Source: Rhodovulum imhoffii (lineage in GTDB: Bacteria > Pseudomonadota > Alphaproteobacteria > Rhodobacterales > Rhodobacteraceae). From it: a stretch of 64,000 nt of DNA. Numbering within the stretch: the stretch's first letter is position 1; every line of letters starts with the position of its first letter. Positions 16,454 through 24,790 of the stretch are shown piece after piece. The notes under the pieces were generated by a model. It was not told where the DNA came from. It ran no database searches and saw nothing but the letters and a program-made list of their open reading frames with translations. A program made the translations under genes and the position numbers. The stretch is from positions 62,001 to 126,000 of the forward strand of contig NZ_QAAA01000004.1 in NCBI RefSeq assembly GCF_003046545.1, given 5' to 3'.

Positions 16454-17536
16454 ATGAAGACAAGAATCATGCTTTCTGCCGTGCTGGCCATGGCTGCCGG
16501 AACCGCCGGGGCCGAGGAGGTGCGCGTTTTCAACTGGTCGGACTATATCGACGAGAGCCTGCTGGAAAAGTTCGAAGCCGAGACCGGGGTCGATCTGATC
16601 TATGACGTATTCGACAGCAACGAAGTGCTGGAGACGAAACTGCTGGCGGGCGGTTCGGGCTATGACGTGGTGGTGCCGTCGGCGTCGTTCATGGAACGCC
16701 AGATCGCGGCGGGGGCGTTTCAGGCGCTCGATTTCTCGCAATTGTCAAATGCCGGGAATCTTTGGGATATGGTCAAGCAGCGGGTCGAAATTTACGATCC
16801 CGGCAACCAGTACGCCGTGAACTACATGTGGGGCACCACGGGGATCGGTGTGAACGTGGGCATGGTCCGCGAGGTTCTGGGCGAAGACGCGCCCATCGAC
16901 AGCTGGGAGCTGGTCTTCGACCCTGCCAACATGGAAAAGCTGGCCGGTTGCGGTGTGCACATGCTGGACGCCCCGACCGAGATGATCCCTGCCGCGCTGG
17001 CCTATCTGGGCGAGAACCCGGATGCGCAGGATACCGATACCATCGAGAAGGCCGAGCCGGTTCTTGCCGCCATCCGGCCCTATATTGCCAAGTTCCACAG
17101 CTCCGAATACATCAACGCGCTGGCCAACGGGGATATTTGTGTGGCGATCGGCTGGTCGGGAGACGTGCTTCAGGCCCGGGACCGCGCGGCCGAGGCCGAC
17201 AATGGAGTGGAGATTGCCTTCCATGCGCCCAAGGAGGGGGCGCAGATGTGGTTCGACATGATGGCCATTCCGATCGATGCGCCCAACCCGGACGGGGCGC
17301 ACAAGTTCCTGAATTTCATCATGGAGGCCGAGAACATGGCCGCCGCGTCTAACTATGTTTATTACGCCAACGGCAACAAGGCCGCACAGGCCTTTCTTGA
17401 GCCCGACGTGATCGGCGATCCGGCGATCTACCCGACCGACGAAGTGCTGGACAAACTCTTCACCGTCCGGGCGTGGGAGCCGAAGGTACAGCGCAGCGCC
17501 ACGCGGATGTGGACACGCATCAAGTCCGGTACGTGA
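16454..17536 (+). CDS. Polyamine-type ABC transporter, periplasmic substrate-binding protein (PotD/PotF-like)
   Basis: The 360-aa precursor has a clear signal peptide (MKTRIMLSAVLAMAAGTAGAEE). The PotD/PotF opening VRVFNWSDYIDESLLEKFE follows, then DSNEVLETKLLAGGSGYDVVVPS, and a late AIGWSGDVLQARDRA segment. These are hallmarks of putrescine/spermidine-binding proteins. The protein captures the ligand in the periplasm and delivers it to the two permeases encoded downstream. ATG 16454 is preceded by AAGGGAGGT at a good distance; an upstream in-frame ATG would disrupt the signal peptide. The exact ligand (putrescine, spermidine or another amine) cannot be assigned. A hairpin with a short T-run between this gene and the ATPase gene probably raises its expression relative to the rest. 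Confidence 0.92.
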   Translation: MKTRIMLSAVLAMAAGTAGAEEVRVFNWSDYIDESLLEKFEAETGVDLIYDVFDSNEVLETKLLAGGSGYDVVVPSASFMERQIAAGAFQALDFSQLSNAGNLWDMVKQRVEIYDPGNQYAVNYMWGTTGIGVNVGMVREVLGEDAPIDSWELVFDPANMEKLAGCGVHMLDAPTEMIPAALAYLGENPDAQDTDTIEKAEPVLAAIRPYIAKFHSSEYINALANGDICVAIGWSGDVLQARDRAAEADNGVEIAFHAPKEGAQMWFDMMAIPIDAPNPDGAHKFLNFIMEAENMAAASNYVYYANGNKAAQAFLEPDVIGDPAIYPTDEVLDKLFTVRAWEPKVQRSATRMWTRIKSGT

Positions 17537-17541
17537 TAGTG

Positions 17542-17571
17542 GCGGCGCCCGCTCCTGGGCGCCGCGCTTTT
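17542..17571 (+). terminator. Intercistronic attenuating hairpin after the binding-protein gene
   Basis: GCGGCGCCC (17542-17550) pairs perfectly with GGGCGCCGC (17557-17565) around a 6-nt loop and is followed by GCTTTTCGTTT. It lies between the binding-protein gene and the ATPase gene of one operon. Partial terminators or RNA-stabilising stems at this place are common in ABC operons and give excess binding protein. Confidence 0.6.
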
Positions 17572-17587
17572 CGTTTGGGTAATCCGT

Positions 17588-18727
17588 ATGACTTCATCCC
17601 TTGACGATACGGCCTTCGCGCCTTGGAAAAAAGCTGATGCCGTCCCCCTGATCCGCTTTGAGGGCGTCACGAAACGGTACGGCGACTTCACCGCGATCGA
17701 CAATATCGACCTGAACATCTACGAACGTGAGTTCTTCGCGCTTCTCGGTCCGTCGGGCTGTGGCAAGACCACGCTGATGCGCATGCTGGCGGGGTTCGAA
17801 GACGCGTCCGAGGGGGCGATTACCATCGCCGGGCAGAACATGAAGGGGGTGCCGCCCAACCGGCGGGCGGTGAACATGATGTTCCAGTCCTACGCGTTGT
17901 TTCCGCACCTGACGGTATATGACAACATCGCTTTCGGGTTGAAACGCTCCGACATGCCGAAATCCGAGATCGCCGGCCGGGTGGAGGAGATGCTGCGTCT
18001 TGTCCAGCTTGGCAAGTTCGCCCGGCGCAAGCCGCATCAGATTTCGGGCGGCCAGCGCCAGCGCGTGGCGCTGGCGCGGGCGCTGGCGAAAGGGCCGAAG
18101 CTCTTGCTGCTGGACGAGCCTCTTGGGGCGCTGGACAAGAAGTTGCGCCAGCAGACCCAGTTCGAACTGATGGATATTCAGGAGAAGACCGGGACAACCT
18201 TCGTGATCGTGACCCACGACCAGGAAGAGGCGATGACCGTTGCCAGCCGCATCGCGGTAATGGACCATGGCCGGCTGGTGCAGGTGGATACGCCCGACCG
18301 CATCTACGAAGCACCGAACTCGGTTTACGTTGCCGATTTCGTGGGAGATATAGACATCATCCGCGGACATGTCGCGGCGGTCGACGGCGATATCGCGGAA
18401 ATCGTCTGGGCCGAGGGAAAGCCCCCTCTGCGGGGTACCGCCGCACCGGGGCTGTCCGCAGGCGGGCCCGGCGCGCTGGCGATACGCCCCGAGAAGATCA
18501 CCATTTCCAAGGATGACCCCGGCGCGGTGCACAACAAGGTGCGCGGCAAGGTCGAAGACATCGCCTATCTGGGCAGCATGTCCACTTATGTGGTGCTTTT
18601 GCCGGACGGGGTGCGGCTGAAATGCCAGATGGCCAATGTGCGGCGCATTTCCCGCCGGGGTATCGCCTGGGAAGACGATGTATGGCTGTCCTGGACCGAT
18701 ACCGCCGGTATCGTCCTGCCGGAGTAG
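17588..18727 (+). CDS. Polyamine-type ABC transporter ATP-binding protein (PotA/PotG-like)
   Basis: The product is a 379-aa ATPase. Walker A is GPSGCGKTT (about residue 54), the Q-loop is in MMFQSYALFPHLTV, and the ABC signature is ISGGQRQRVALARALA. Walker B is LLLLDEPLGALD and the switch histidine is in VTHDQEEAM. After about residue 240 a C-terminal TOBE regulatory domain follows (VADFVGDIDIIRGHV, then AIRPEKITIS), as in PotA/PotG. It energises import by the two permeases encoded directly downstream. The ribosome-binding site is weak, so translation may depend on the upstream gene. The next gene starts 9 bp after the stop. Assignment to the polyamine/opine/thiamine-like import class is firm; the ligand is not. 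Confidence 0.94.
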   Translation: MTSSLDDTAFAPWKKADAVPLIRFEGVTKRYGDFTAIDNIDLNIYEREFFALLGPSGCGKTTLMRMLAGFEDASEGAITIAGQNMKGVPPNRRAVNMMFQSYALFPHLTVYDNIAFGLKRSDMPKSEIAGRVEEMLRLVQLGKFARRKPHQISGGQRQRVALARALAKGPKLLLLDEPLGALDKKLRQQTQFELMDIQEKTGTTFVIVTHDQEEAMTVASRIAVMDHGRLVQVDTPDRIYEAPNSVYVADFVGDIDIIRGHVAAVDGDIAEIVWAEGKPPLRGTAAPGLSAGGPGALAIRPEKITISKDDPGAVHNKVRGKVEDIAYLGSMSTYVVLLPDGVRLKCQMANVRRISRRGIAWEDDVWLSWTDTAGIVLPE

Positions 18728-18736
18728 GAGGCGCAG

Positions 18737-19630
18737 ATGCTGGCCCGCCGCGTTCTGATCGGGGTTCCCTATCTCTGGTTGCTGGTCCTGTTCCTGGTGC
18801 CGTTCGGAATTGTCCTGAAAATCGCGCTGTCCGATTATGCGCTGTCGATCCCGCCCTACACCCCGACGATGGATTTTTCCCAGGGGTGGTCAGGTGTGAA
18901 ACGGTTCTTCGCGGCGCTTGATCTCGAGAATTTCTGGTTCCTCTCCGAAGACGATCTTTATTGGAAGGCCTACCTGTCCAGCCTGCGGATTGCACTGATC
19001 TCGACCTTTCTGACCCTTCTGGCCGGGTTTCCCATTGCCTATGCCATGGCCCGCGCCCCGCAGGAGTGGCGCCCGGCGCTGATGATGCTGGTCATCCTGC
19101 CGTTCTGGACAAGCTTCCTGATCCGCGTTTACGCGTGGATGGGCATCCTGTCGAACGAAGGCTTTCTGAACCAGGCCCTGATGGGGCTGGGGGTGATCGG
19201 GACTCCTTTGACACTGCTCAACACCGATATCGCGGTCTATATCGGCATCGTCTATACCTACCTGCCGTTCATGATCCTGCCGGTCTACGCGACGCTGGAG
19301 AGAATGGACGAAAGCCTTCTGGAGGCGGCCGAGGATCTGGGATGTTCGCGGCTGTCGGCCTTCTGGTCCGTGACCTTTCCGCTTGCCCGTCCCGGCATGG
19401 TGGCGGGGTGCTTTCTGGTGTTTATCCCCGCGTTGGGGGAGTTTGTGATCCCCTCGCTTCTGGGAGGGTCCGGAACGCTGATGATCGGCAAGGTGCTGTG
19501 GGAGGAGTTCTTTGCCAACCGCGACTGGCCGGTGGCCTCGGCGGTGGCCATCGTGTTGCTTTTGCTTCTGATCGTGCCGATCATCCTTTTCCAGCGCAAT
19601 GAGCAGAAACAGCGGGAGGCCAACCGATGA
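18737..19630 (+). CDS. Polyamine-type ABC transporter permease (PotB/PotH-like)
   Basis: The 297-aa inner-membrane protein has about six transmembrane helices. It has the importer EAA loop in LLEAAEDLGCSRLSAFWSVTFPLARPG, which docks on the ATPase. The characteristic PotB/PotH segment IAYAMARAPQEWRPALMML and the later LGEFVIPSLLGG are also present. ATG 18737 is preceded by AGGAGG. It overlaps the following permease by 4 nt (ATGA), indicating coupled translation of the two membrane subunits. It is part of the operon for the substrate-binding protein, ATPase and permeases. Confidence 0.93.
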   Translation: MLARRVLIGVPYLWLLVLFLVPFGIVLKIALSDYALSIPPYTPTMDFSQGWSGVKRFFAALDLENFWFLSEDDLYWKAYLSSLRIALISTFLTLLAGFPIAYAMARAPQEWRPALMMLVILPFWTSFLIRVYAWMGILSNEGFLNQALMGLGVIGTPLTLLNTDIAVYIGIVYTYLPFMILPVYATLERMDESLLEAAEDLGCSRLSAFWSVTFPLARPGMVAGCFLVFIPALGEFVIPSLLGGSGTLMIGKVLWEEFFANRDWPVASAVAIVLLLLLIVPIILFQRNEQKQREANR

Positions 19631-20439
19631 AACGGCTGAGCTGGTTCAACATCGTCGCGCTGACGCTGGGCTTTGCGTTCCTTTATATCCCGATGCTGAT
19701 CCTGATCGTCTACAGCTTCAACGCGTCGAAACTGGTGACGGTCTGGGCAGGGTTTTCCACCCGCTGGTACGGTGAATTGCTGCGCAATGAGGCCTTCCTG
19801 GATGCCGCCTGGGTGACGCTGAGGGTGGGAGTGTTCTCCTCCACCATTGCGACGGTTCTGGGGACGATGGCGGCTTTCGTGATGGTGCGGGCGGGGCGGT
19901 TTTACGGGCGAACCCTGTTTTCAGGCATGATCTATGCCCCGCTGGTGATGCCCGAAGTCATCACCGGCCTGTCTTTGCTGCTGCTGTTTATTGCCGTGGG
20001 GCTGGAGCGTGGCGTGATCACCATCGTGCTGGCCCATGCGACGTTTTCCATGTGTTACGTGTCTGTCGTGGTGTCCTCGCGGCTGGCGACCTTCGACGAG
20101 TCGCTGGAGCAGGCGGCGCTGGATCTGGGGTGCACGCCGTGGGATGCCTTCAAAAGCGTGACCCTGCCCATCATTGCCCCGGCCGTCATCGCCGGGTGGC
20201 TTCTGGCCTTCACGCTGTCGCTGGACGATCTGGTGATCGCCTCGTTTACGGCGGGACCGTCCGCGACGACCCTGCCGATCAAGATATTTTCTTCCGTGCG
20301 GCTTGGGGTCAGCCCGGAAATCAACGCGCTGTCCACGATCATTATCGGGATCGTGACGGTTGGGGTGATCTCGGCGTCGCTGATTTCGAAGCGTGCAATT
20401 GTGCGGCAAAGACAGGATGAACAGGCGGCAGTGGGCTGA
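19627..20439 (+). CDS. Polyamine-type ABC transporter permease (PotC/PotI-like)
   Basis: The 270-aa inner-membrane protein has six predicted helices. The family-typical YIPMLILIVYSFNASK opens it, and the EAA loop is in LEQAALDLGCTPWDAFKSVTLPIIAPA. DDLVIASFTAGP near the C-terminus is the usual PotC/PotI motif. It forms the transmembrane channel together with the preceding permease, whose end it overlaps by 4 nt. This is the last gene of the operon. The downstream 442 bp contain no obvious terminator close to the stop; a hairpin appears only at 20741-20757. Confidence 0.93.
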   Translation: MKRLSWFNIVALTLGFAFLYIPMLILIVYSFNASKLVTVWAGFSTRWYGELLRNEAFLDAAWVTLRVGVFSSTIATVLGTMAAFVMVRAGRFYGRTLFSGMIYAPLVMPEVITGLSLLLLFIAVGLERGVITIVLAHATFSMCYVSVVVSSRLATFDESLEQAALDLGCTPWDAFKSVTLPIIAPAVIAGWLLAFTLSLDDLVIASFTAGPSATTLPIKIFSSVRLGVSPEINALSTIIIGIVTVGVISASLISKRAIVRQRQDEQAAVG

Positions 20440-20881
20440 AGGTATGTGCCGGCTTTCAGGTTATGCTCCAAAATAGCTTCAATTTTTGTTTGTTTTGCAA
20501 TGTTTTGCCGAAACTCGGCTAAAAGTGGTAAGGTCGATCTTTTTTCCCCAGAGGGCTGTTGACCTCTCGTCGCAAGCGTGAAAGTTGAAAGGCCGTGACG
20601 CGGAGAGACGACGTGAGAACGCACACGCATAGCCTACGTTACCGACTGCGCTGGGTGTGCGCCGATACCGGCCCGCCTGACGCGCAGGGAAGCGGTTTGT
20701 TTTAAGACTCCATATCTGACGGACCTCGGTGTGCGGTTTCCCCTTCCACCGGAAGGGATGGTTTTCGTCCCGTTTTAGCGGTGTTTACGCCCCCACAACC
20801 CCAAGCCCTTAAGTTCGACACCGCCACGCGGCGGAATCCGCGCCACGCGGCGGAACCGTTGTCAAAACCGGATTGAAAGAC
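20440..20881. other. 442-bp intergenic region before the RTX/Hint gene
   Basis: No convincing protein gene is present. The first 100 bp are AT-rich compared with the surroundings, with a T6 run at about 20539-20544. CCCTTCC (20741-20747) and GGAAGGG (20751-20757) form a hairpin with a 3-nt loop. A 30-codon ORF at 20613-20705 starts with GTG 5 nt after GGAGAG, but nothing else supports it. A 15-bp direct repeat lies just before the next gene. I see no clear sigma-70 pair. The region presumably holds the promoter of the RTX/Hint gene. Confidence 0.5.
20822..20858. repeat. 15-bp direct repeat, two copies, 19-bp period
   Basis: CGCCACGCGGCGGAA occurs at 20822-20836 and again at 20841-20855, each followed by (T)CCG. 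Each unit contains a small dyad (CGCC...GGCG). The pair ends 24 bp before the ATG of the RTX/Hint gene, so it lies in its 5' untranslated region, where it could form alternative hairpins. Confidence 0.7.
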
Positions 20882-23800
20882 ATGGCAGACATTCCCCACG
20901 ATACGCTTGAAAACGCGACAGGACCTCACATCGTCGACGGTACGTCCGGTTCGGACAGCATTCATGCCGGCTATGGGTCTGACCCCGAACGTGACCGGAT
21001 CGACAATCAGGACGCCCCCGATGGGTCGGACGATGACGTCGTACAGGCCAATGGCGGCGACGATACCGTCGAGTCCGGACCGGGCGATGACACCGTCTTC
21101 GGCAGCGGCGGGGATGACCGTATCTTTTCCGGTGAGGGCGATGACGTCGTCTACGGCGATCGGGGTGTTTACACGGCCCAAGGCATTCTGGACTGGTCGG
21201 ATGTCACGACCGACAGGTATGGCGACGCCAGCACGACCGTATCGGCCGGGGGAACGGATGTCGCGGTGACCATCGAAGGTCCGTCGGGGGGGCGTGTCGA
21301 GTGGAACGAGCACGCGGCGGGCAGCTATTACATTCCCAGTCAGACCCTGTCCCGCGCGACCCATACAACGACGATCAGTTTCGATACCGCGGTTCAGGAT
21401 GCGACGTTCACGCTTTTCGATGTCGATGCCGGCGTGATCGGCGATTTTGACGATGGGGAGTGGGACGATGTTGAGGGGGCTTGGAAAGACAAGGTCACCA
21501 TCATCGCGCTTGACCAGTACGGGAACCGGCTGCCGGTCGAGTTCACGGGGCTGGACATCGGGCACAGGGTTTCGGGCAACAGCGTTCAGGGGGGATGGAG
21601 AACGGGGGATGTGACCGTCCGGGTTCTGGGGGAAGTCACGTCCATTCAGGTGATTCTGGAAGACGGGGATGGCTATGTCCGGGTCGACGATGATGAGGTC
21701 GTCTTTTACGATGCGCACGGGGAGGTCGGCATCGGCGATGTGTCTTTTGGCGTCACTGCCCCGCCTCCGCCCGGAAACGACTATATCGATGCAGGGGCGG
21801 GGAATGACAGCATCGTTTCCGACGGGGGCAACGATACGATCTATGCCGGTACGGGCAATGACACGGTCGTGGCCGATCCCGGAGATCACCTCATCTACGC
21901 CGGTACGGGTAAAGACGTCATCATCGAGGGCGACGGCAACAGCGAGATTCACGGCGGTGATGACGAAGACAGCATAACCGCCGGCGGCGGGAGCGACACC
22001 GTCTTCGCCGGATCGCAGGCCGACACTGTTTTCGGAGGTACGGGCGATGATTTCCTCTTTGGCCAGGGGCAGGAAGACAAACTTTACGGCCAGGATGGAA
22101 ATGACTTTCTCGATGGCGGCGCGGGCGTGGATACCCTTCTTGGCGGGGAGGGGCACGACACGATCTATGGCGGCAACCGCTGGGACCTGCTGCGGGGGGG
22201 GGACGGCAATGACAGCCTCGTCGGGGACCAGTACGGTGTCCTGACCTCGGGGGGTGCAACGCGGGTCGGCGGCACGGCGCAAAGTACTCTGGACGTGACC
22301 GCCTATGCCTCCGATGTCGCCTGGTCGGCGGGGGCGGCGACATCCCCGGTGAAGATTTCCAACGCGTATGGAACGCCGGTCGATCTTTATCACATCAATC
22401 CCGATGGCACGCTTGTTCTGGTTGCCTCGGGGTTGCCGGCTGGCGGTAATGTCGTGGATGTCGTCCGGGGCGCCAATTATGTCGTGGTGGACCCGGAAAC
22501 CGGTGCGCTGGTACAGACTTTCCTTGATCCGCTGGATAACGGAATCGACGCAAGCGGTGGCCAGACGAAGACGCTTTATGTCTTTCCGGACAGCAACGAT
22601 ACCCTGCTTGGTGAGGGCGGGGACGACACGTTGCGCGGCATGGGCGGCAATGACAGCCTGTCCGGTGGGGCGGGCGATGACCTTCTGGATGGCGGAGCCG
22701 GCGATGACGTTCTGCGCGGCGATGAAGGGAGGGACACCCTTTACGGCGGTGACGGGAACGACCGGCTGTTCGGGCTTGCCGACAATGATACGCTTTCGGG
22801 CGACGCCGGAAACGACAGTTTGTATGGCGGTACCGGGGCGGATCTTTTGTTCGGCGGTGCCGGCGACGATGTGCTCTACGGCGAGGCCGGGGACGATACG
22901 CTGGAAGGCGGCGCGGGGGCTGACATTCTCGATGGCGGGGATGGTTCCGATACGCTTGACGGGGGTGCGGGCAATGATCTTCTGGTGGTCGGATCCGGCG
23001 ACCGCGCCGAGGGGGGCGGCGACCGGGATACTTTCTCACTCGACACCGGTCAGACCGGGGCGGGAGACACGTTCTTCATTGATGGCGGCTCCGGCAGTAG
23101 CGCCCCGGACGATGCTGACGACTATGACAAGATTGACCTGAATGGTCTGAAAAAGGTCGCCGGATCCTACAGCGGGAAGATGGATTCGGACGGCAATTCC
23201 TGGACGGGAACGATTCGGGTCACCGACGGCACCGATACATGGACCGTCGATTTCAAGGAGATCGAGGCCCCCATCTGCTTTACCCGCGGTACGCTGATCG
23301 AAACCGAAGGCGGCCCGGTTCCTGTCGAGAACCTGCGCCAGGGGGACCGCGTTCTGACCAAGGACCACGGTGCGCGCCCGCTGCGCTGGATTGGTGGAAC
23401 ACGGCTTGGCGCGCGCGAACTTGCCGCCCAGGAAAACCTGCGCCCGATCCGCATCCGTGCCGGGGCGCTGGGTGTGGGGCGGCCGTCACGGGATCTTCTG
23501 GTGTCGCCCCAGCATCGGGTGCTGGTGAATTCCCGTATCGTCGGCCGTATGTTCGAGGTGGAGGAGGTGCTTGTCGCGGCCAAGCACCTGTTGTCCGTCG
23601 ACGGGGTCGAGCCTGCCGGCGGCGCGCACGGGGCGGAGTATTTCCATCTGCTTTTCGACCGGCATGAGATCGTCTTTGCCAACGGGGCCGAGGCGGAATC
23701 CCTTTACACCGGGCCGCAGGCGCTGAAGTCGCTTTCCCCCGCAGCGCGGCAGGAGATATTCACCCTGTTCCCCGAGTTGGCGACGCTGGACCATGACCGC

Positions 23801-23896
23801 CTGCCCGATCCGGCGCGCCTGTTTGTCACTGGCCGCCAGGGGCGCAAACTGGCGGAGCGCCATGCGAAGAACCGGTCTCAACCGTTGCAGGCCTAG
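20882..23896 (+). CDS. Secreted RTX calcium-binding protein with C-terminal Hint domain
   Basis: The 1004-aa acidic protein has a mosaic layout. Residues about 20-95 and 300-455 carry glycine/aspartate nonapeptides of the GGxGxDxhx type. Residues about 100-290 form a beta-rich domain. Residues about 455-570 contain an insertion resembling the VHL beta domain. A third RTX block spans about 575-710. From Cys799 (CFTRGTLIE) to about 930 there is a Hint domain (VPVENLRQGDRVLTKD, SPQHRVLV), the self-splicing/hedgehog fold common in Rhodobacterales. No Sec signal is present, as expected for type I secretion, but no type I exporter lies nearby. I chose ATG 20882; a TTG 9 bp upstream is the alternative. 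Whether the Hint domain cleaves itself is unknown; the nucleophilic cysteine is present. Confidence 0.9.
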   Translation: MADIPHDTLENATGPHIVDGTSGSDSIHAGYGSDPERDRIDNQDAPDGSDDDVVQANGGDDTVESGPGDDTVFGSGGDDRIFSGEGDDVVYGDRGVYTAQGILDWSDVTTDRYGDASTTVSAGGTDVAVTIEGPSGGRVEWNEHAAGSYYIPSQTLSRATHTTTISFDTAVQDATFTLFDVDAGVIGDFDDGEWDDVEGAWKDKVTIIALDQYGNRLPVEFTGLDIGHRVSGNSVQGGWRTGDVTVRVLGEVTSIQVILEDGDGYVRVDDDEVVFYDAHGEVGIGDVSFGVTAPPPPGNDYIDAGAGNDSIVSDGGNDTIYAGTGNDTVVADPGDHLIYAGTGKDVIIEGDGNSEIHGGDDEDSITAGGGSDTVFAGSQADTVFGGTGDDFLFGQGQEDKLYGQDGNDFLDGGAGVDTLLGGEGHDTIYGGNRWDLLRGGDGNDSLVGDQYGVLTSGGATRVGGTAQSTLDVTAYASDVAWSAGAATSPVKISNAYGTPVDLYHINPDGTLVLVASGLPAGGNVVDVVRGANYVVVDPETGALVQTFLDPLDNGIDASGGQTKTLYVFPDSNDTLLGEGGDDTLRGMGGNDSLSGGAGDDLLDGGAGDDVLRGDEGRDTLYGGDGNDRLFGLADNDTLSGDAGNDSLYGGTGADLLFGGAGDDVLYGEAGDDTLEGGAGADILDGGDGSDTLDGGAGNDLLVVGSGDRAEGGGDRDTFSLDTGQTGAGDTFFIDGGSGSSAPDDADDYDKIDLNGLKKVAGSYSGKMDSDGNSWTGTIRVTDGTDTWTVDFKEIEAPICFTRGTLIETEGGPVPVENLRQGDRVLTKDHGARPLRWIGGTRLGARELAAQENLRPIRIRAGALGVGRPSRDLLVSPQHRVLVNSRIVGRMFEVEEVLVAAKHLLSVDGVEPAGGAHGAEYFHLLFDRHEIVFANGAEAESLYTGPQALKSLSPAARQEIFTLFPELATLDHDRLPDPARLFVTGRQGRKLAERHAKNRSQPLQA

Positions 23897-24287
23897 ATGC
23901 GTTGGGTTGGCAGTTGTCCTGTTCCCTGCCAACATCGCGCTCCGAACAGGGGAATGCCATGAGAACCCGAGTCGCGACGGCCTTTGCCGTCCTGCCCGAG
24001 ACCGCCGGTGCAAAAGCGCCCGAAGGCGCATCTTACGACCGGCCCCGCCATGTCGGCTGCGGGGGAGGGCGCGGCCCCGGCGTATCCGCGGGGGCGGAAA
24101 ACTCCACCGGCCCGGTCCGGTGTGTCCCCAGACGCAGGTACAAGGCTGCTGCCTCCGGCGCGGCGCGCGGGCGCAGCGTCCCCCCCGTGGTTGCGGGTGG
24201 GGACATTCAGGGTAAGATCGGGCAGGGCAAGATGGGGGTCGATCCGATGCAGGCCGGAATCGGCTCCCGTCCGGGTGTGGGGGACGT
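23897..24287. other. 391-bp region without a confident gene; possible 110-aa ORF
   Basis: A plus-strand frame from ATG 23959 (preceded by AGGGGAATGCC) to TGA 24289-24291 overlaps the next gene by ATGA, a typical coupling. Its translation (MRTRVATAFAVLPETAGAKA...) is rich in Gly, Ala and Arg and matches no family I know. Third-position GC is only moderately high, and competing minus-strand frames are open too. I see no hairpin terminator directly after the Hint gene. The ORF is left uncalled. Confidence 0.35.
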
Positions 24288-24779
24288 ATGATGCGAATCC
24301 GTCCGGCCACGCAAGCAGACGACGATGCGATCTGGGAGATCCTGCGCCCCGTATTCCGCGCCGGGGAGACCTACTGCCTGCCCCGTGACATTTCCCGCGC
24401 GGATGCTTTGGCGTATTGGTCCGGGGGGCATGAGGCGTTCGTGGCCGTGACGGGAGAGGTGCTGGGGACCTATTTCCTGTGTGCCAATCAGAAGGGCGGC
24501 GGCGCGCATGTGTGCAATTGCGGGTTTGCGACCGCCCCGGCAGCACAGGGGCAGGGCGTAGCGCGGGCGATGCTGGATCACGCGCTGGACACCGCCCGCG
24601 CGCGGGGGTATCGCGCGATGCAGTTCAATTTTGTCGTGTCCAGCAATACCCGGGCTCTGGAGCTTTGGGAGCGGGCCGGGTTCCGGAGTGTGGGGCGCCT
24701 GCCTGGCGCGTTTGATCACCCGCGCTTTGGGTTCGTGGACGCGCTGATCCTGTTCAAAACGTTGACACCCCACCCCTGA
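24288..24779 (+). CDS. GNAT-family N-acetyltransferase
   Basis: The 163-aa protein has the GNAT fold order. The opening beta strand is RIRPATQADD. The central acetyl-CoA binding region is CNCGFATAPAAQGQGVARAMLDHAL, with the Q/RxxGxG/A loop as QGQGVA. The C-terminal half has FNFVVSSNTRALELWERAGF. It transfers acetyl from acetyl-CoA to a small molecule or protein amine; the substrate is unknown. There are two adjacent ATGs (24288 and 24291), and GGGGGA lies just upstream. The gene is 11 bp before the NYN-domain gene in the same direction, so the two may share a transcript. It resembles acetyltransferases commonly annotated as 'L-azetidine or phosphinothricin-like', but this is only family similarity. 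Confidence 0.9.
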   Translation: MMRIRPATQADDDAIWEILRPVFRAGETYCLPRDISRADALAYWSGGHEAFVAVTGEVLGTYFLCANQKGGGAHVCNCGFATAPAAQGQGVARAMLDHALDTARARGYRAMQFNFVVSSNTRALELWERAGFRSVGRLPGAFDHPRFGFVDALILFKTLTPHP

Positions 24780-24790
24780 CGGAGCTTCAG

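Noticed and set aside
20702-22393. A 563-codon minus-strand frame opposite the RTX/Hint gene
   Set aside because: It mirrors the repetitive RTX codons and shows no independent start signals or family match.
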